Source: Boesenbergia rotunda (Eukaryota; Streptophyta; Magnoliopsida; Zingiberales; Zingiberaceae). Taken from it: a stretch of DNA of 64,000 nucleotides. Location: assembly GCA_024364735.1 (NCBI GenBank), contig JAGFNQ010000187.1, positions 1,295,352-1,359,351 on the forward strand, read 5' to 3'. The notes under the pieces were generated by a model. The model had not been told where the DNA came from. It saw nothing but the letters and a program-made list of their open reading frames with translations, and did not search any database. Positions 45,828 through 56,367 of the stretch are shown here, piece by piece (within the stretch, counting starts at the first letter, position 1; each line of letters begins with the position of its first letter). The translations under genes were made by a program, and so were the position numbers.

Positions 45828-45835
45828 TATATAAA
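45828..45835 (+). promoter_or_regulatory. TATA box of LTR E
   Basis: TATATAAA in CTACTATATAAAGG, about 55 bases upstream of the CT-rich leader. Confidence 0.65.
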
Positions 45836-45885
45836 GGAACCAAAGGCTAGCCTTGAATTCCAATCAATAGAGTAATCAAGAGATT

Positions 45886-45975
45886 AACTCTCTCCCTCTC
45901 TCTCTCTAGTTCGCCCTCTCTCTCTCTCTAGGGCCGGCGCCCACTCTCTCTCTAGGGCCGGCTCTCTCTCCTCCC
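45886..45975. repeat. CT-rich microsatellite in LTR E
   Basis: Runs of CTCTCTCT broken by AGGGCCGGCGCC-like islands, just downstream of the presumed transcription start. Confidence 0.85.
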
Positions 45976-46474
45976 CTAGGGCCGGTGCACATCCCAAGGG
46001 TGGCCGAGATCTTCATCCGCCAAGAAGGTGCCGAAGAAGAAGAAACGGATCGCGACTCCTTCTTACCTTTCCCGGAATTTTGATTCTGTTTCTTGGTGGT
46101 TAGTTTCCTTTCTTCTCTCTTGATCTTCTAGTTGTGCCTTTAGAGAATCTAGTAGTTCTCGTCGGCACAAAACTCGTTACTTTGCGAAGTCATCCTGAAG
46201 AGAACTCGACGTGGACGCGAATAGAGGCGGAGCTTCCAAGGGACGCTACGGTTGGATCTCGTTCCTTACTTCGAGTTACGCGAGGTACTAAGTAAATTAG
46301 TTTACCTTTCCACAAAGTTTTAATTTATGATCATGTCAACACATCATAAGGTTGCATGCTAGATACGTGGTTAAAGTAATTTGAGAAATTATTTTATGCT
46401 AATTCTTCCGCTGCACATAAAAATTTAAAATTTTACGAACCCGTATCCTTGTCAACATGCACCCGGTCCCAACA

Positions 46475-46649
46475 CAGCTTACCTCGATGCCATCCTTCAC
46501 CTGAAGACGTCAACCAAGTCCATGCGTATCTGTACACCTGCACACTCATGTACACATGTGAGAATAACACAAATCCTAACTTAACCATGTTGCCCACACA
46601 TCAAAATATCATGATCCTCCAGATCATCTCAGGGCCGATTGCCAAAACA
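46475..46649 (-). repeat. Fragment of the 3' LTR of element L
   Basis: It matches 62171-62345 nearly base for base, with changes at the very end (GCCAAAACA here, GCCCCAACA there). It begins abruptly after the E LTR. Confidence 0.85.
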
Positions 46650-46663
46650 ATCTCCCCCTTTTT
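46650..46663 (-). promoter_or_regulatory. Polypurine tract of element L
   Basis: Complement of AAAAAGGGGGAGAT, next to the LTR fragment. Confidence 0.9.
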
Positions 46664-47834
46664 GATGTGTGGCAATACATTAAGTTAGGTAAACATGTAG
46701 CAATAATAATAGAAAAAAGGAATCAAAATTCAAGCATATCACACAAGAGGCTGCCTCCCCCTTAACCTATGCTTTCTCCCAAATTTCAATCCTTATTGCT
46801 AATCCCAAGTTGGAATTATGTTCTTCCAACTTAACTCTAAAGTCACAGCCAAACCTAAGTTAAGTTTTCAACACAAACCTATCTTAACACCAATGTTCTC
46901 CCCTTTTGACACCATCAAAAGATTGCCCCAAGTAACCCAACCCTTGATGCCAAATAGAACTTAACCCTATTTCTGAAAAACCCTTAGAAATCTCAGAGAC
47001 CCACTTTGTCAACACTACCAGTCGACTGCCCCCAGGGCAGTCGACTGATATGACAGGTTTCAGAATTTCAGCCAAAATTCAGAAATGAATAAAAAATTCC
47101 AAAAAATTTGGAAAAATATGAAACTTTGCAAGCACGATTGTTAAGGTATTCCCTACCCTAGAAAATTTGGTTCATGAAAAACATCAACCGTGCTTGACTT
47201 TTGGTACAAACTCAAAAATTCCCAATTAAGACTAACTTTGTATCAACCTCGAGTTCTAATCATGGGATCCTATACTTGTCATTCTCTAGCAATCTCATTT
47301 GATATTCAAAATGATTCCCAAACACCCTTCTTTCAAATAGATATACTCATTTTGACAATAACTCCCTCTCTTTGACTTTTGAGTTCAAATAGTCATCCCT
47401 TCTATAAAAAATCATTACTGGATTTTCAACCAAATCATATTGAATAATATAATACTATACAAATTTCACATTGTATCATGAAACATATATATAATGACCA
47501 TAAAAGAAACCCAGATGATTTAGCACTAGATCAAGGCTTAAAAACAACACATTAACAAAATAAGACACAATCTTAATATGAGAGCATAAGGAAAGTGCAT
47601 AATACATGGAGTCATAAAATAAGTCAGCGAGTAAACATCACAACAGTACCATGGGCTAACACGCTAGAAGTCAACCAAATAAGTACAATCATCAATGTGA
47701 GGAGTGTTTGAGAGATATAATATAACAACTGATGATAACACTCTCAACACTGAAAAACTTCCAAGATCTATATCATCTGATCAGAAGAACATGTCCCCGT
47801 CACCGCCTGGGGGAGGAGGAGGAGGAGGAGGAGC
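46664..47834 (-). other. 3' non-coding region of element L
   Basis: No gene. A CAGTCGACTG hairpin lies at 47018-47047. Flanking phrases (GAAATGAATAAAAAATTCC, AAGCACGATTG) match F and G around their third hairpin. Confidence 0.65.
47018..47047 (-). repeat. CAGTCGACTG hairpin downstream of the extra gene (element L)
   Basis: Arms CAGTCGACTGCCC and GGGCAGTCGACTG. Position matches 26325 in F and 21376 in G. Confidence 0.85.
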
Positions 47835-48624
47835 CTAATAGGCAAGATGCCACTGCTGCATCATCTCGTATATCTCATCTTGGCGGCTGGTCATCCGATC
47901 AACTTTTGCTTCAAGCCTCTGCTCCGTCTGCTGGCATCCGTGAATGTCCTCGCGGATAACGTGAACATCCTCCTGGAGCCCATGAACATTTGCCTGGAGC
48001 TGGGTAATCTCTGCTCGGGTGACCAGCTCGGCGGGCTCCTTGTCTGCATCAGCGGCCTCTAGACCCTCCCTCCAAGCAAATGCCCCCTGTCTAACCTCAA
48101 TCCCTGCTAAGGATAATTGGCGGGTGTCAATTTGATCATACTCCTTGGACAGGTGTTTGACCTGACCACTGGTGACACGAATGCCAAATCGGAGCTGGAA
48201 GAACTCAGTCAACATGTGGCAAAAGGGCATATAAATTTTCCCATTCACACTCTGGGAAAATGACAAATGGAGGCAAACACATGCAATGACACATCTATGT
48301 CCAATCATCTCTCAAGAGAATACATCATCACTAAGTGAGGCAGTCGAATCCTTGCTCTCCCCTTAGTGACAATGGGTAGAATACATTCTACAACAATCTT
48401 ATACAGAATATGGCTAAATGGACGCATGGGCTTTGCATCAAAGGTACACTCAGATTCATGTCTATGTCTTCTAAAATAGTGTAGATGAATCTGATCAATG
48501 GTAATGTTTTCAAACTCAAGCGGCTCAATGACATTGGGAAAATAGGTGTTGACATTGTTTGATGCCCGACACTCTAAGAAACTGGCTAAAGTCATGGGTG
48601 TGAAAGGAATGGAAACGCCGGCTA
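47835..48624 (-). pseudogene. Extra gene of element L, 3' part (after the K insertion)
   Basis: This continues in frame from 58488 once K and one CTCTT copy are removed. It starts with the AGVSIPF segment, is open to 48305 (TGA after MMYSLER), then shifts frame near 48250 and is open again to 47835. Contents: an alpha/beta segment with MTLASFLECR, a basic stretch (RRHRHES), a conserved patch KIYMPFCHMLTEFF, and a C-terminal coiled coil (ITQLQANVHGLQEDVHVIRE). The patch has a clear relative in element K near 51890. The pattern recalls the plant family Pfam calls 'putative plant transposon protein', from memory. Its function is unknown. Confidence 0.6.
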
Positions 48625-48629
48625 CTCTT
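48625..48629. other. Target-site duplication of element K (CTCTT)
   Basis: CTCTT directly before the LTR start at 48630. It recurs at 58488-58492. Confidence 0.85.
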
Positions 48630-49651
48630 TGTTGGAACTCGGATGGCTAGAGGGGGGTGAATATAGCCAATCACTTGAACTTTAGCACTTATCAAAATTC
48701 TGCACTTAAACCGTTTAGTAGCACAGCGGAAAGAATAGAAACAGAGTATGCAGAAAACTAGAACCCTAAGCTAAGCACAAATGCAAGACGCTAACAAGAG
48801 GGTTTACAAGGTTCGGGGATAACTTGCCCCTACTCCTTGGCGTGCCCTTAAGGTGGGTGATCCCTTGATCGTCGGTAGATCAAGCCCCGGAAGATCCGGA
48901 TAGAAAGCAACCTCCTTCTCGGTGGAGTAACCTCTCCACAGCGTTTCAATCAAAGATATAGTTTTAAGCACAATGAAACACACAAGAAAGATCTTACTTA
49001 GCACTTAGCACAGACAAGAACACAGCAAGATTTTCCCAAGCTCCACCCAGCGACGATCTCACGCAAGAACCATTTCTTCGTGTCTTCTCGCTGTTGGACT
49101 CAAAGCCTCTTGTTCATTCCTCCAAGTGTTCAAGCAAGGTTTGGTTGCTTCACTGATTGCAGTTGCTTGCTCAAGATGATATAATATCAGAACGCACAAG
49201 CAAGGTGTGGAGAACTCAATAGAGCAGCAAGAACTCAAGACAGAAATCGCTTCCACGAACACTACTCTGCTCTTCTCCTCTACGCCCTTTTGTTTCTCCA
49301 CTGAGCACCAGGTGACACCATCTCACTGCAGCCTCCAACTACTCTTCTGCAACCACCAGCCACCACTGAGCTCTTCTGGACTCCCTGAGCTTCCCTCAGA
49401 CCAGTCCCAGTCAGCAGCTCCAGGGGCGCCAGTGTCCGTTATAACCTGAGATGGAAAACGGACAAACCTGCTCCAAGGAAAGGCCTCCATTGACTCTCCT
49501 TGAGTGTTTGAATCCTTTCCTATCACCTGCAGCTCAATCAGAGTGTTAGCACAGCATATCAAGCAGCAAATCGAGTATCAGAGGTTAAGCGCAGAGAATC
49601 GGATAAGTTCAGACGCGATCAGAGCGTCTGACAGTGCATTTTGAATTAAAG

Positions 49652-50090
49652 TGATCGGTCACCGGACCGATCCAGGGCTTGTGGTGACCCAGCTCTCGCA
49701 GTGACACAAGCCTGATCGGTCACCAGACCGATCAGGTAGCTCCCTGTCCGATCAGGCTAAAGCCTGATCGGTCCACGTCTGAGTGAACAGTAACTGCGGA
49801 AATCAAATCCTAAGTCGTGGATCGGTCACCAGACCGATCAGAAGCAAGACAGTGAGGAAGCTGCCTGCTCCCAGATCGGTCACCGGACCGATCAGGAGCC
49901 AAGCAACAAGGCAACGGCCTGCTCCCTGATCGGTCACCGGACCGATCAGGAGCCACATAGTAGGCTCCCAACCTCATTGTGCCCTCCCTGATCGATCACC
50001 AGACCGATCAGTCATCGCTGGATCGGTCACCAGACCGATCCACGATGGAGCAGCGTGCCAACATCCCTGATCGGTCACCAGACCGATCCA
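49652..50090 (-). repeat. GATCGGTC-ACCR-GACCGATC palindrome array, 3' LTR of K
   Basis: At least eight inverted repeats with 8-9 bp arms and an ACCA or ACCG loop, at intervals of 30-60 bases. One different 24-base hairpin (arms CCGATCAGGCT/AGCCTGATCGG) lies near 49748. Confidence 0.9.
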
Positions 50091-50104
50091 GGGACTCAAA
50101 CCTA

Positions 50105-50520
50105 GCCCTCCAAGCTAGGGTTTCATACAACCTAACCCTCCAAGCTAGGACTTTTTCACCTAACCCTCCAAGTTGGGAATTTTCACCTAACCCTCCAAGT
50201 TAGGACTTTTCACCTAACCCTCCAAGCTAGGACTTTTCACCCAATACTTCCGAATTAGGACTTTTCCAAACCTAGCCCTCCAAGCTAGGACCTGACCCTC
50301 CAAGCCAGGACTTTTTCACCTAACCCTCCAAGTTGGGACTTTTCACCTAACCCTCCAAGTTAGGACTTTTCACCTAGCCCTCCAAGCTAAGAATTTTCAC
50401 CCAACCCTTCCTAAGTAGGACTTTTCAACACCTAGCCCTCCAAGGTAGGATTTTCCACACCTAACCTTCCAAGTTAGGATTTTCCAACACCTAGCCCTTC
50501 AAGCAAGGATTTTCCATACC
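50105..50520 (-). repeat. Tandem hairpin array CCTARC-TTGGAGG-GYTAGG, 3' LTR of K
   Basis: About 13 units of 25-30 bases, on the plus strand seen as CCTAGCCCTCCAAGCTAGG and CCTAACCCTCCAAGTTAGG. The same unit, in the same orientation relative to the element, occurs in F and G upstream of their polypurine tract. Confidence 0.9.
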
Positions 50521-50622
50521 ATGCCTGATCCCCGATCAGGACTTAACTATAATCATAATCAATAACCTAAACTAAAATCAGTGTCACACCAAAACAACAA
50601 TCAGGGTCAGACTGCATCAACA

Positions 50623-50636
50623 ATCTCCCCCTTTTT
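50623..50636 (-). promoter_or_regulatory. Polypurine tract of element K
   Basis: Complement of AAAAAGGGGGAGAT, identical to those of F, G and L. Confidence 0.92.
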
Positions 50637-51508
50637 GTTGTTTGACAACCTGATTTTAAGTTTAGAGATTCTTAATCAATTTTCTCAAATTCAGAATCAT
50701 AAAGGAATCAGGATCCTTCCCCTACAACATAATCATCCTAAACTTAACCAACCACACTCTCCCCCTTTGTCGAACACCGAAAAGGGTTTAGAGGGGCTGT
50801 TAAGTTTAACCATACTCCCCCTCAACCCTAGGGGTATCGTAAAGATATGATAGATTTTTGATAAACATATGAATACATATGACAAAAGTTGGGCATGGTA
50901 AATCAAGCATATGTATCATATGGACAGGTCATCATAAGCAAAATCATAAGCATGCATAATAAGGCATACACGCAGATATCAATCATGTGAACACACATAT
51001 ATGCCAACGATCAAAACATGGTAAGGAAAATATAAAATTCATGCAAAATATCAGATGCATCATGTAGCAAAATCTAGGCATAGTCAAGTGCATCAGAACT
51101 AAATAACTAAACAGATGCATACCAATGCATCGAAGTCAAAGCAAGTGTGGCACAAGGCGTTAAGAGTCAAATCAGAAGGCATACAGCCTGAAAGTCATAC
51201 AATCCAAGTAATCAGAAAGTCAAATGTCAAGCAGACACAGAAAATATCAGCCATCAGCAGGGGGGTCAGCCTGCATCGGATCGTCCAGCGTGTCATCATC
51301 AGCAGCAAAGGACCCAGGTGCAGCACTACCGGAAGGCACATCCCCAGGAAATGTATGCCCATCGTGTACCAGCAGGAGCATCCCCAGCACTACCGAAAGG
51401 CGCATTCCCAGCCTGCATCGGATTGTCCAGCGTGTTATCATCAACGCCACTCATCGTACCAGGTTTGCTGTAGTGTGCGAACCCCAGAGATATCAGACTC
51501 CACTGCCG
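50637..51508 (-). other. 3' internal region of element K near the polypurine tract
   Basis: Mostly non-coding. A duplicated block starts at about 51269 and again at 51413 (GCATCGGATCGTCCAGCGTGT and variant, period 144 bases). The overlapping open frames here come from that duplication. Confidence 0.55.
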
Positions 51509-52035
51509 TCAGTCTGTGGTCAAATGATCTGAACCCTGAACGGATCTCCTCCCGATAGAGCTCTCGTATGTGAAGATCATGCTGGATTGTCCGATCCAGC
51601 TCGGAAATCTGCCATCGTAGATCCGGGTCCGGCTCATAGTCGTAATCATCAGCAGCAACAGCAGCGGGAGCCTCCTAAGGTGCATGAAAATGTGGTCCTC
51701 TCCCAGGTAGCTCACCGATACCCCTCCCGTCCTTCCACACCAAAACCCCCATCGCGATCCCGTATGATGATGCCGGACTTGGCAAATGCCCGCCGGCCAA
51801 GTCTGCAATCCTGTCGGACCATGGGCACTACCCTGCCCTTGGTGACATCAACACCTACTGACATAAGCCAGGTTGTAATGACATGACCAAAAGGCATATA
51901 GACTGTGCGGCGACTCGGCTCTCGATAGGATAAAATGGACTGAAAGATGCTCTCCATGATATCGAAGTCCATTCGGCAGTGCATGTCGTAGAGCATCAGG
52001 CAATGATAGGGTTGGATCTCAATTAAGGGCTTGGA
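51509..52035 (-). pseudogene. Relative of L's extra gene in element K, partial
   Basis: The minus-strand frame from about 52035 to 51712 reads LMLYDMHCRMDFDIMES, VYMPFGHVITTWLMSVGVDV and VVPMVRQDCRLGRRAFAK. It aligns with the HLVMMYSLER ... KIYMPFCHMLTEFF ... region of L's extra gene (about 48330-48080). The N-terminal half is missing: the GATCGGTC palindromes at 52076-52470 stand in its place. The frame ends at 51712, and the downstream segment is shifted and stop-ridden. Confidence 0.5.
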
Positions 52036-52075
52036 AGTGGAAGGGTTTTTGCGAAGTTATTAGGTTGGTGGATCG

Positions 52076-52470
52076 GTCCACCAACCAAAATTTAATGTGA
52101 TCTAACGGATCACTGTTCGATTTGAGAACGCCCAGACCGATCAGGCTCTGGCCTGATCGGACTGGCCTGGTCCTGATCGGTTTGGTGACCGATCAGGCAG
52201 GATCCTGATCGATTGGCTGATCGATCAGGAAGCGAACAATAGGGTTGGATGATATTCGGGAAGCCCTCTGATCGGTCTGTGGACCGATCACCACATAGTG
52301 CCAGATTGGTCCAGGGACCGATCCAGGCTACCACAGAATGTTTGATTAGAATTTCGATAATTCTTTGTGACCCCTCTGATCGGTCTATGGACCGATCACT
52401 ACAGGATGGAGCCAAATCGGTCCGGGGACCGATCAGCCATACGCCTGATCGGTCCAGTGACCGATCAGGG
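52076..52470 (-). repeat. Internal GATCGGTC palindrome array of element K
   Basis: About eight inverted repeats like those of the LTR but with different loops (TGTG, TATG, CGGG, CAGT), and one with altered arms (TGATCGAT/ATCGATCA, near 52210). They lie just upstream, in element sense, of the partial extra-gene sequence. Confidence 0.85.
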
Positions 52471-53039
52471 TTCCTGATATTCCCTAATACGATCTGAAAC
52501 TTTCATTTTCAAACTTTCACATGATTTTTGAATGAATCTGATAGAGAATATCGATCTTGGAAGTGATTCCTTGACTATAATTGATCCCTAAACAAGGATC
52601 AAAGGTCCTTATAGGTTCAACAATCACTTTGCTCCACCCAAGTGGAGTCAAACTCAATCAACAATCATACAAACAATTTCAATCAAGATTGTGTCAAATT
52701 TAGGTTTTCAATCAAGTTTCCTTGATTGGAATGTCCAAGTATGATCATGGAGCCAAATACACATGTGTTATGTATTGGTTTTCCCCATACTTGGTCACCG
52801 AAGTAATTTTTATCTCGTCAACTTAATTTCTCAAGGGATGCATTGACATTTTGAGAAATTGAGTTGATCCTAACATCTCACCCCATTTCTAGTAAACAAA
52901 AATATTTTGGGAAACCTTATAGTTTGTGTGAGATGTCCCCAAAGTTACCCAATTGTATCCCAACAATTAGAACTTATCATGAAGGGTTTTGAAAGCATTT
53001 TGAAAACTATGACGCGCGACACATTTCCAACTCCCTTCT
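52471..53039 (-). other. Non-coding stretch of element K between pol and the palindromes
   Basis: No gene seen. AT-rich with phrases like GATTGTGTCAAATTTAGG. Probably untranslated sequence after pol. Confidence 0.5.
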
Positions 53040-54544
53040 TAAGAAACTAAACTCATATTCGGGGAGTGGTTTAGTGAAAATGTCAACGAGGTTTGACTTG
53101 GACTCTATATGTGAGAGTACAATATCTCCCCTAGCAACATGATCCCTAATGAAGTGGTGACGCACTTCAATATGTTTGGTCCTAGAATGATGGATTGGAT
53201 TCTAGGTTAGATTAATTGTGCTAATGTTGTCACACAACACTTGCACACTTTTGTAACTTAATCCATAGTCCTCTAGAGTGTGAATCATCCACAACAATTG
53301 TGATACGCTCTCTCCCATATCAATATATCCTGCCTTGGTCGTGAAGAGAGCAACACAATGTTGCTTCCGACTTGACCAACTAACTAAAGATGATCCTAGA
53401 AATTGGCAACCCCCACTTGTGCTTTTCCGATCCAACTTACATCCAGCGTAGTCGAAATCGGTATAACCAATTAAATCAAATGATTCAGTACGGGGGTACC
53501 AAAGACCGACTCCTATTGTGCCTTTAAGATATCTCAAAATCCTCTTAACAGCGATTAAGTGAGATTCCTTGGCACAAACTTGATATCTTGCGCACATACC
53601 CACAGCGAAAAGAATATCAGGTCGACTAGCTGTGAGGTATAGCAAACTACCTATCATACTCCGATATTGAGTTAGATCAACAGGTTTACCACTCTCATCA
53701 TTGTCTAATCTTGTGTTTGTAGCCATGGGAGTGGTTACCTCTTTTGAATCACTCATGTTGAATTTACGGAGTATTTCTAGTGTGTATTTCGATTGGTCCA
53801 CATGGATCCCATCTCGGGTTTGCTTGATTTCAAGTCCAAGGAAGAAAGTAAACTCTCCCACTAGACTCATTTCAAATTCACTTTCCATGTGTCCAATGAA
53901 TTCATTTAAATAGCCCTTATTATTTGAGCCACAAATTATGTCATCGACATATACTTGCGCTACAAAAATATTATCACTATCTCTACGTAGAAATAGTGTA
54001 GGGTCTATTTGGTCTCTTACAAAGCCTTTTTCAATTAAAAACGTCGACAACCGCTCATACCAAGCTTGGTAAGTTTTTCAATTAAAAATATTGTCATCGA
54101 CATATACTTGCGCTATGAAAAAGTGTGTCTTTTTCATACTTGATGCTTGGTAAGCCATGAACTAATGCCTTGATGGCCAACTTCCGGATGTTCTTCATGT
54201 TAACATGTGCTAACCTCCGGTGCCAAAGGGTGGACTCTTCTTCTTTCGACATGAGACACTTAGCAAAAACATTAGTAGCACTTTTAAATGAAACTTGATA
54301 AATATTGTCTAATTAGACATTGACTTGGTTGAAAATCAATTGTGTAACCCGTGTCACACAATTGACTAACACTTAGGAGATTAAATATCATCCCCTTGAC
54401 TAAAAGGACATTTGAAATTCTAAGACATTCGGATATTTGAATGTCTCCTATTCCTATGACCTTAAGACTACCATTGTTACCAAATGAAACATTACCTCTA
54501 CTTTTCTTTTGAAGGGTAGTAAACAATGATCTATCCCCGGTCAT
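53040..54544 (-). pseudogene. pol: pol remnant of element K: protease, pre-integrase, then RT C-terminus and RNase H
   Basis: Sense order: a protease end (open 54544-54284, VLLVKGMIFNLLSVSQLCDTGY); a GAG pre-integrase segment around 54260-54120; then an abrupt jump into the second half of reverse transcriptase, with VYVDDIICGSNN (catalytic YVDD at 53940-53951), and RNase H to about 53040. The whole integrase and the RT fingers are missing. The RNase H motif usually reading AEAEY is TKAGYI here, so a catalytic Glu is lost. At the jump (54027-54115) short pieces of the neighbouring RT sequence are repeated, as in repair with copied filler. Confidence 0.8.
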
Positions 54545-54603
54545 ATGTTTGGAGCACCCACTATCAACGAACCAAGTTGATAGATGCTCCCCCCATTCAT
54601 AAC

Positions 54604-56339
54604 CTACACAATTCGAAAAATGGAAGATTTAGGTACCCAAACCTTAGGACCTAAAGCATTTACTAAACAAGACTTAGGCACCCATGCCTTGACAACTTTC
54701 TTTTGAACCTTGGGTATCTTAATTGGTCTAACACCAGTCCTAGACATAAGAGACACAAATGAAGGTTCCTTGGGTTGGTAACACATTCCAGCCCTATTGT
54801 AGACTGCCCTTTGGGCATTCAAGATCATGTCTAGGGTCTTTGAGCTTGTTGAGAACTTCTCAAGAATATTCTTGAGTCTCTCAACTTCACTCTTTAATGA
54901 TTTATTTTCTACCTCTAGCAATTCATCATGCAAATCATCAACATCCTCAACCCTAGAGGATTTTAAATGTTCAATCTCAATTTTCAATGATTTAATTTCA
55001 TCCTCTAACATTTCAACATTTAAATCATCTATGTTATCATCCCTAGATGACTTCAATTGTTCAATTTCTAATTGCAATGATTTAACCCTATTCTTTGACT
55101 TTTTCAATATATTGGTTAAACATGCAATAGCTCTATAACATTTCTCAAGTTCGGGAGAAGTTACCTCTTCATCATCCGAAGATGATGAAGCCGCGTTTGA
55201 GGAGTTGGAAGATTCATCACTGCTTTCTTGATCTCCCAATGCCATGAGTGCCACATGCCGTGTACTCTTCTCCTCCTTTTCTTCTTCGGATGAACTTGAG
55301 GAGGATTCATCCCAAGTGGCCTTCAAGGCCTTCTTCTTCCTTGCTTTCTCTTCTTTATTTTTGGATTTCTCCTCCTTCTTCTTTAGCTTTGGGCATTCAT
55401 TCTTGAAGTGCCCTTTCCTACCACACTCATAGCAAGAGGCATTAGACTTATCAATTTTAACATCACTAGGGTTACCTTTACCCTTGAAGCGTCGACCTCT
55501 TCTCATCATTCTTCTCACAAAATTTGTCATCTCGGAGGAAGAAGACCCGCTGCCATCTTCCTCAGAATCGGATTCGGACTCGAATGAGGATGAGAAGACC
55601 TCCTTCTCCTTCTTCTTCTCCTTCTTCTTCTTATTGGATCGTTCCCTTGCAACTAAGGCAATCCCCTTCTCCTTGGGGCCTTTGTTAGCCATTTCATGCA
55701 ATCCATTTTACAAAATAGATCATCTAGTTTAACAATTAATAAATCCTTGGACACTTTGTAGGCATCTACCATGGATGACCATAAAGCATTCCTTGGAAAT
55801 GCTTTTAGCACATACCTTACAAGGTCGCGATTCTCAACCTTTTCATCAATAGAAGGAAGCCCGTTGAGGACTTCCTTGAACCGGCTATGTAACTCACTTA
55901 CGGTTTCATTCTTCTTCATGGAGAGATTTTGAAGTTGATTGAGGAACAAGTCCCTCTTGGCGATCCTTGAATCTCGGGTGCCCTCGTGGAGTTCGATGAG
56001 CTTGTTCCACAAGTCTTTTGCACTTGTGAATGGACCAACCTTGATGAGTTGGTCTTTGTTCATGCCGCATTGTAGGGTGACCACCGCCTTCGCGTCGGCT
56101 TCACTCTTTAGAGTTTGTTCAGCCGTCCACCGCCACGATTCAAGTTCTTTGCCTTCATCATCCTTCGGAGGGGTAAAACCCTCCTTCACCGCGAACCAAG
56201 TATTGATGTCCATCTTGAGATAATACTCCATCTTTGATCTCCAATATTGAAAGTCAGCGCCATCAAAGAAAAGAGGTCGGGTGGTACTAAAGCCTTCTCT
56301 CAACGCCATGGATGATAGCTCTCGGTTGTTAATCCGCAA
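54604..56339 (-). pseudogene. gag: Sirevirus-type Gag of element K, frameshifted
   Basis: The N-terminal frame is 56339-55653. MALREGFSTTRPLFFDGADF may be the true start at about 56309. It has the UBN2 Gag core (FQYWRSKMEYYLKMD, DLWNKLIELHEG). A one-base shift near 55700 moves the frame to 55701-54604. That frame holds Lys-rich and Ser/Glu-rich stretches, a CCHC knuckle (CYECGRKGHFKNEC, about 55450-55390), a long coiled coil with three LKxEIEHLKSSR-like repeats, and a C-terminal WVPKS motif. Knuckle, coiled coil and WVPK motif are typical of Sireviruses. It forms particles and binds the element RNA. Confidence 0.85.
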
Positions 56340-56353
56340 AAACAGAGCCCCAA

Positions 56354-56365
56354 GCTATGATACCA
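56354..56365 (-). promoter_or_regulatory. Primer-binding site of element K (tRNA-iMet, one mismatch)
   Basis: In element orientation TGGTATCATAGC, one change from the canonical TGGTATCAGAGC. Confidence 0.85.
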
Positions 56366-56367
56366 CT

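Larger units (their letters stand above)
40884..46474 (+). mobile_element. Element E: Angela/Tork-like Copia, 5' truncated
   Basis: It contains the end of gag, protease, integrase, reverse transcriptase and RNase H in Copia order, then a polypurine tract and a 2273-base 3' LTR ending CCCAACA. The 5' LTR and most of gag are missing: the sequence starts in the Gag basic region exactly where LTR D ends. The right edge abuts an LTR fragment of element L, into which E seems to have inserted. Confidence 0.82.
44202..46474 (+). repeat. 3' LTR of element E
   Basis: 2273 bases, TGTTAG...CCAACA. It has an AT-rich middle, a TATA box (TATATAAA, 45828-45835) and a CT microsatellite (about 45886-45975) in the expected untranslated leader. 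Frames inside, such as 44749-45099, have no supporting features. Confidence 0.82.
48630..50622 (-). repeat. 3' LTR of element K
   Basis: 1993 bases. In element orientation it begins TGTTGATGCAGTC after the polypurine tract. Hairpin units of the CCTAGC-TTGGAGG-GCTAGG type (50105-50520) come next, then GATCGGTC/GACCGATC palindromes (49652-50090), ending in GTTCCAACA at 48630. Confidence 0.88.

Noticed and set aside
49652..50090. Regularly spaced 20-base palindromic repeats resembling a CRISPR array
   Set aside because: Spacers vary in length, and the repeats lie in a plant LTR with TG...CA ends, a polypurine tract and a target duplication. No cas genes are present.
51115..51558. Plus-strand frames of 147 and 102 residues in element K
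   Set aside because: Opposite to the element's sense and produced by the 144-base duplication.
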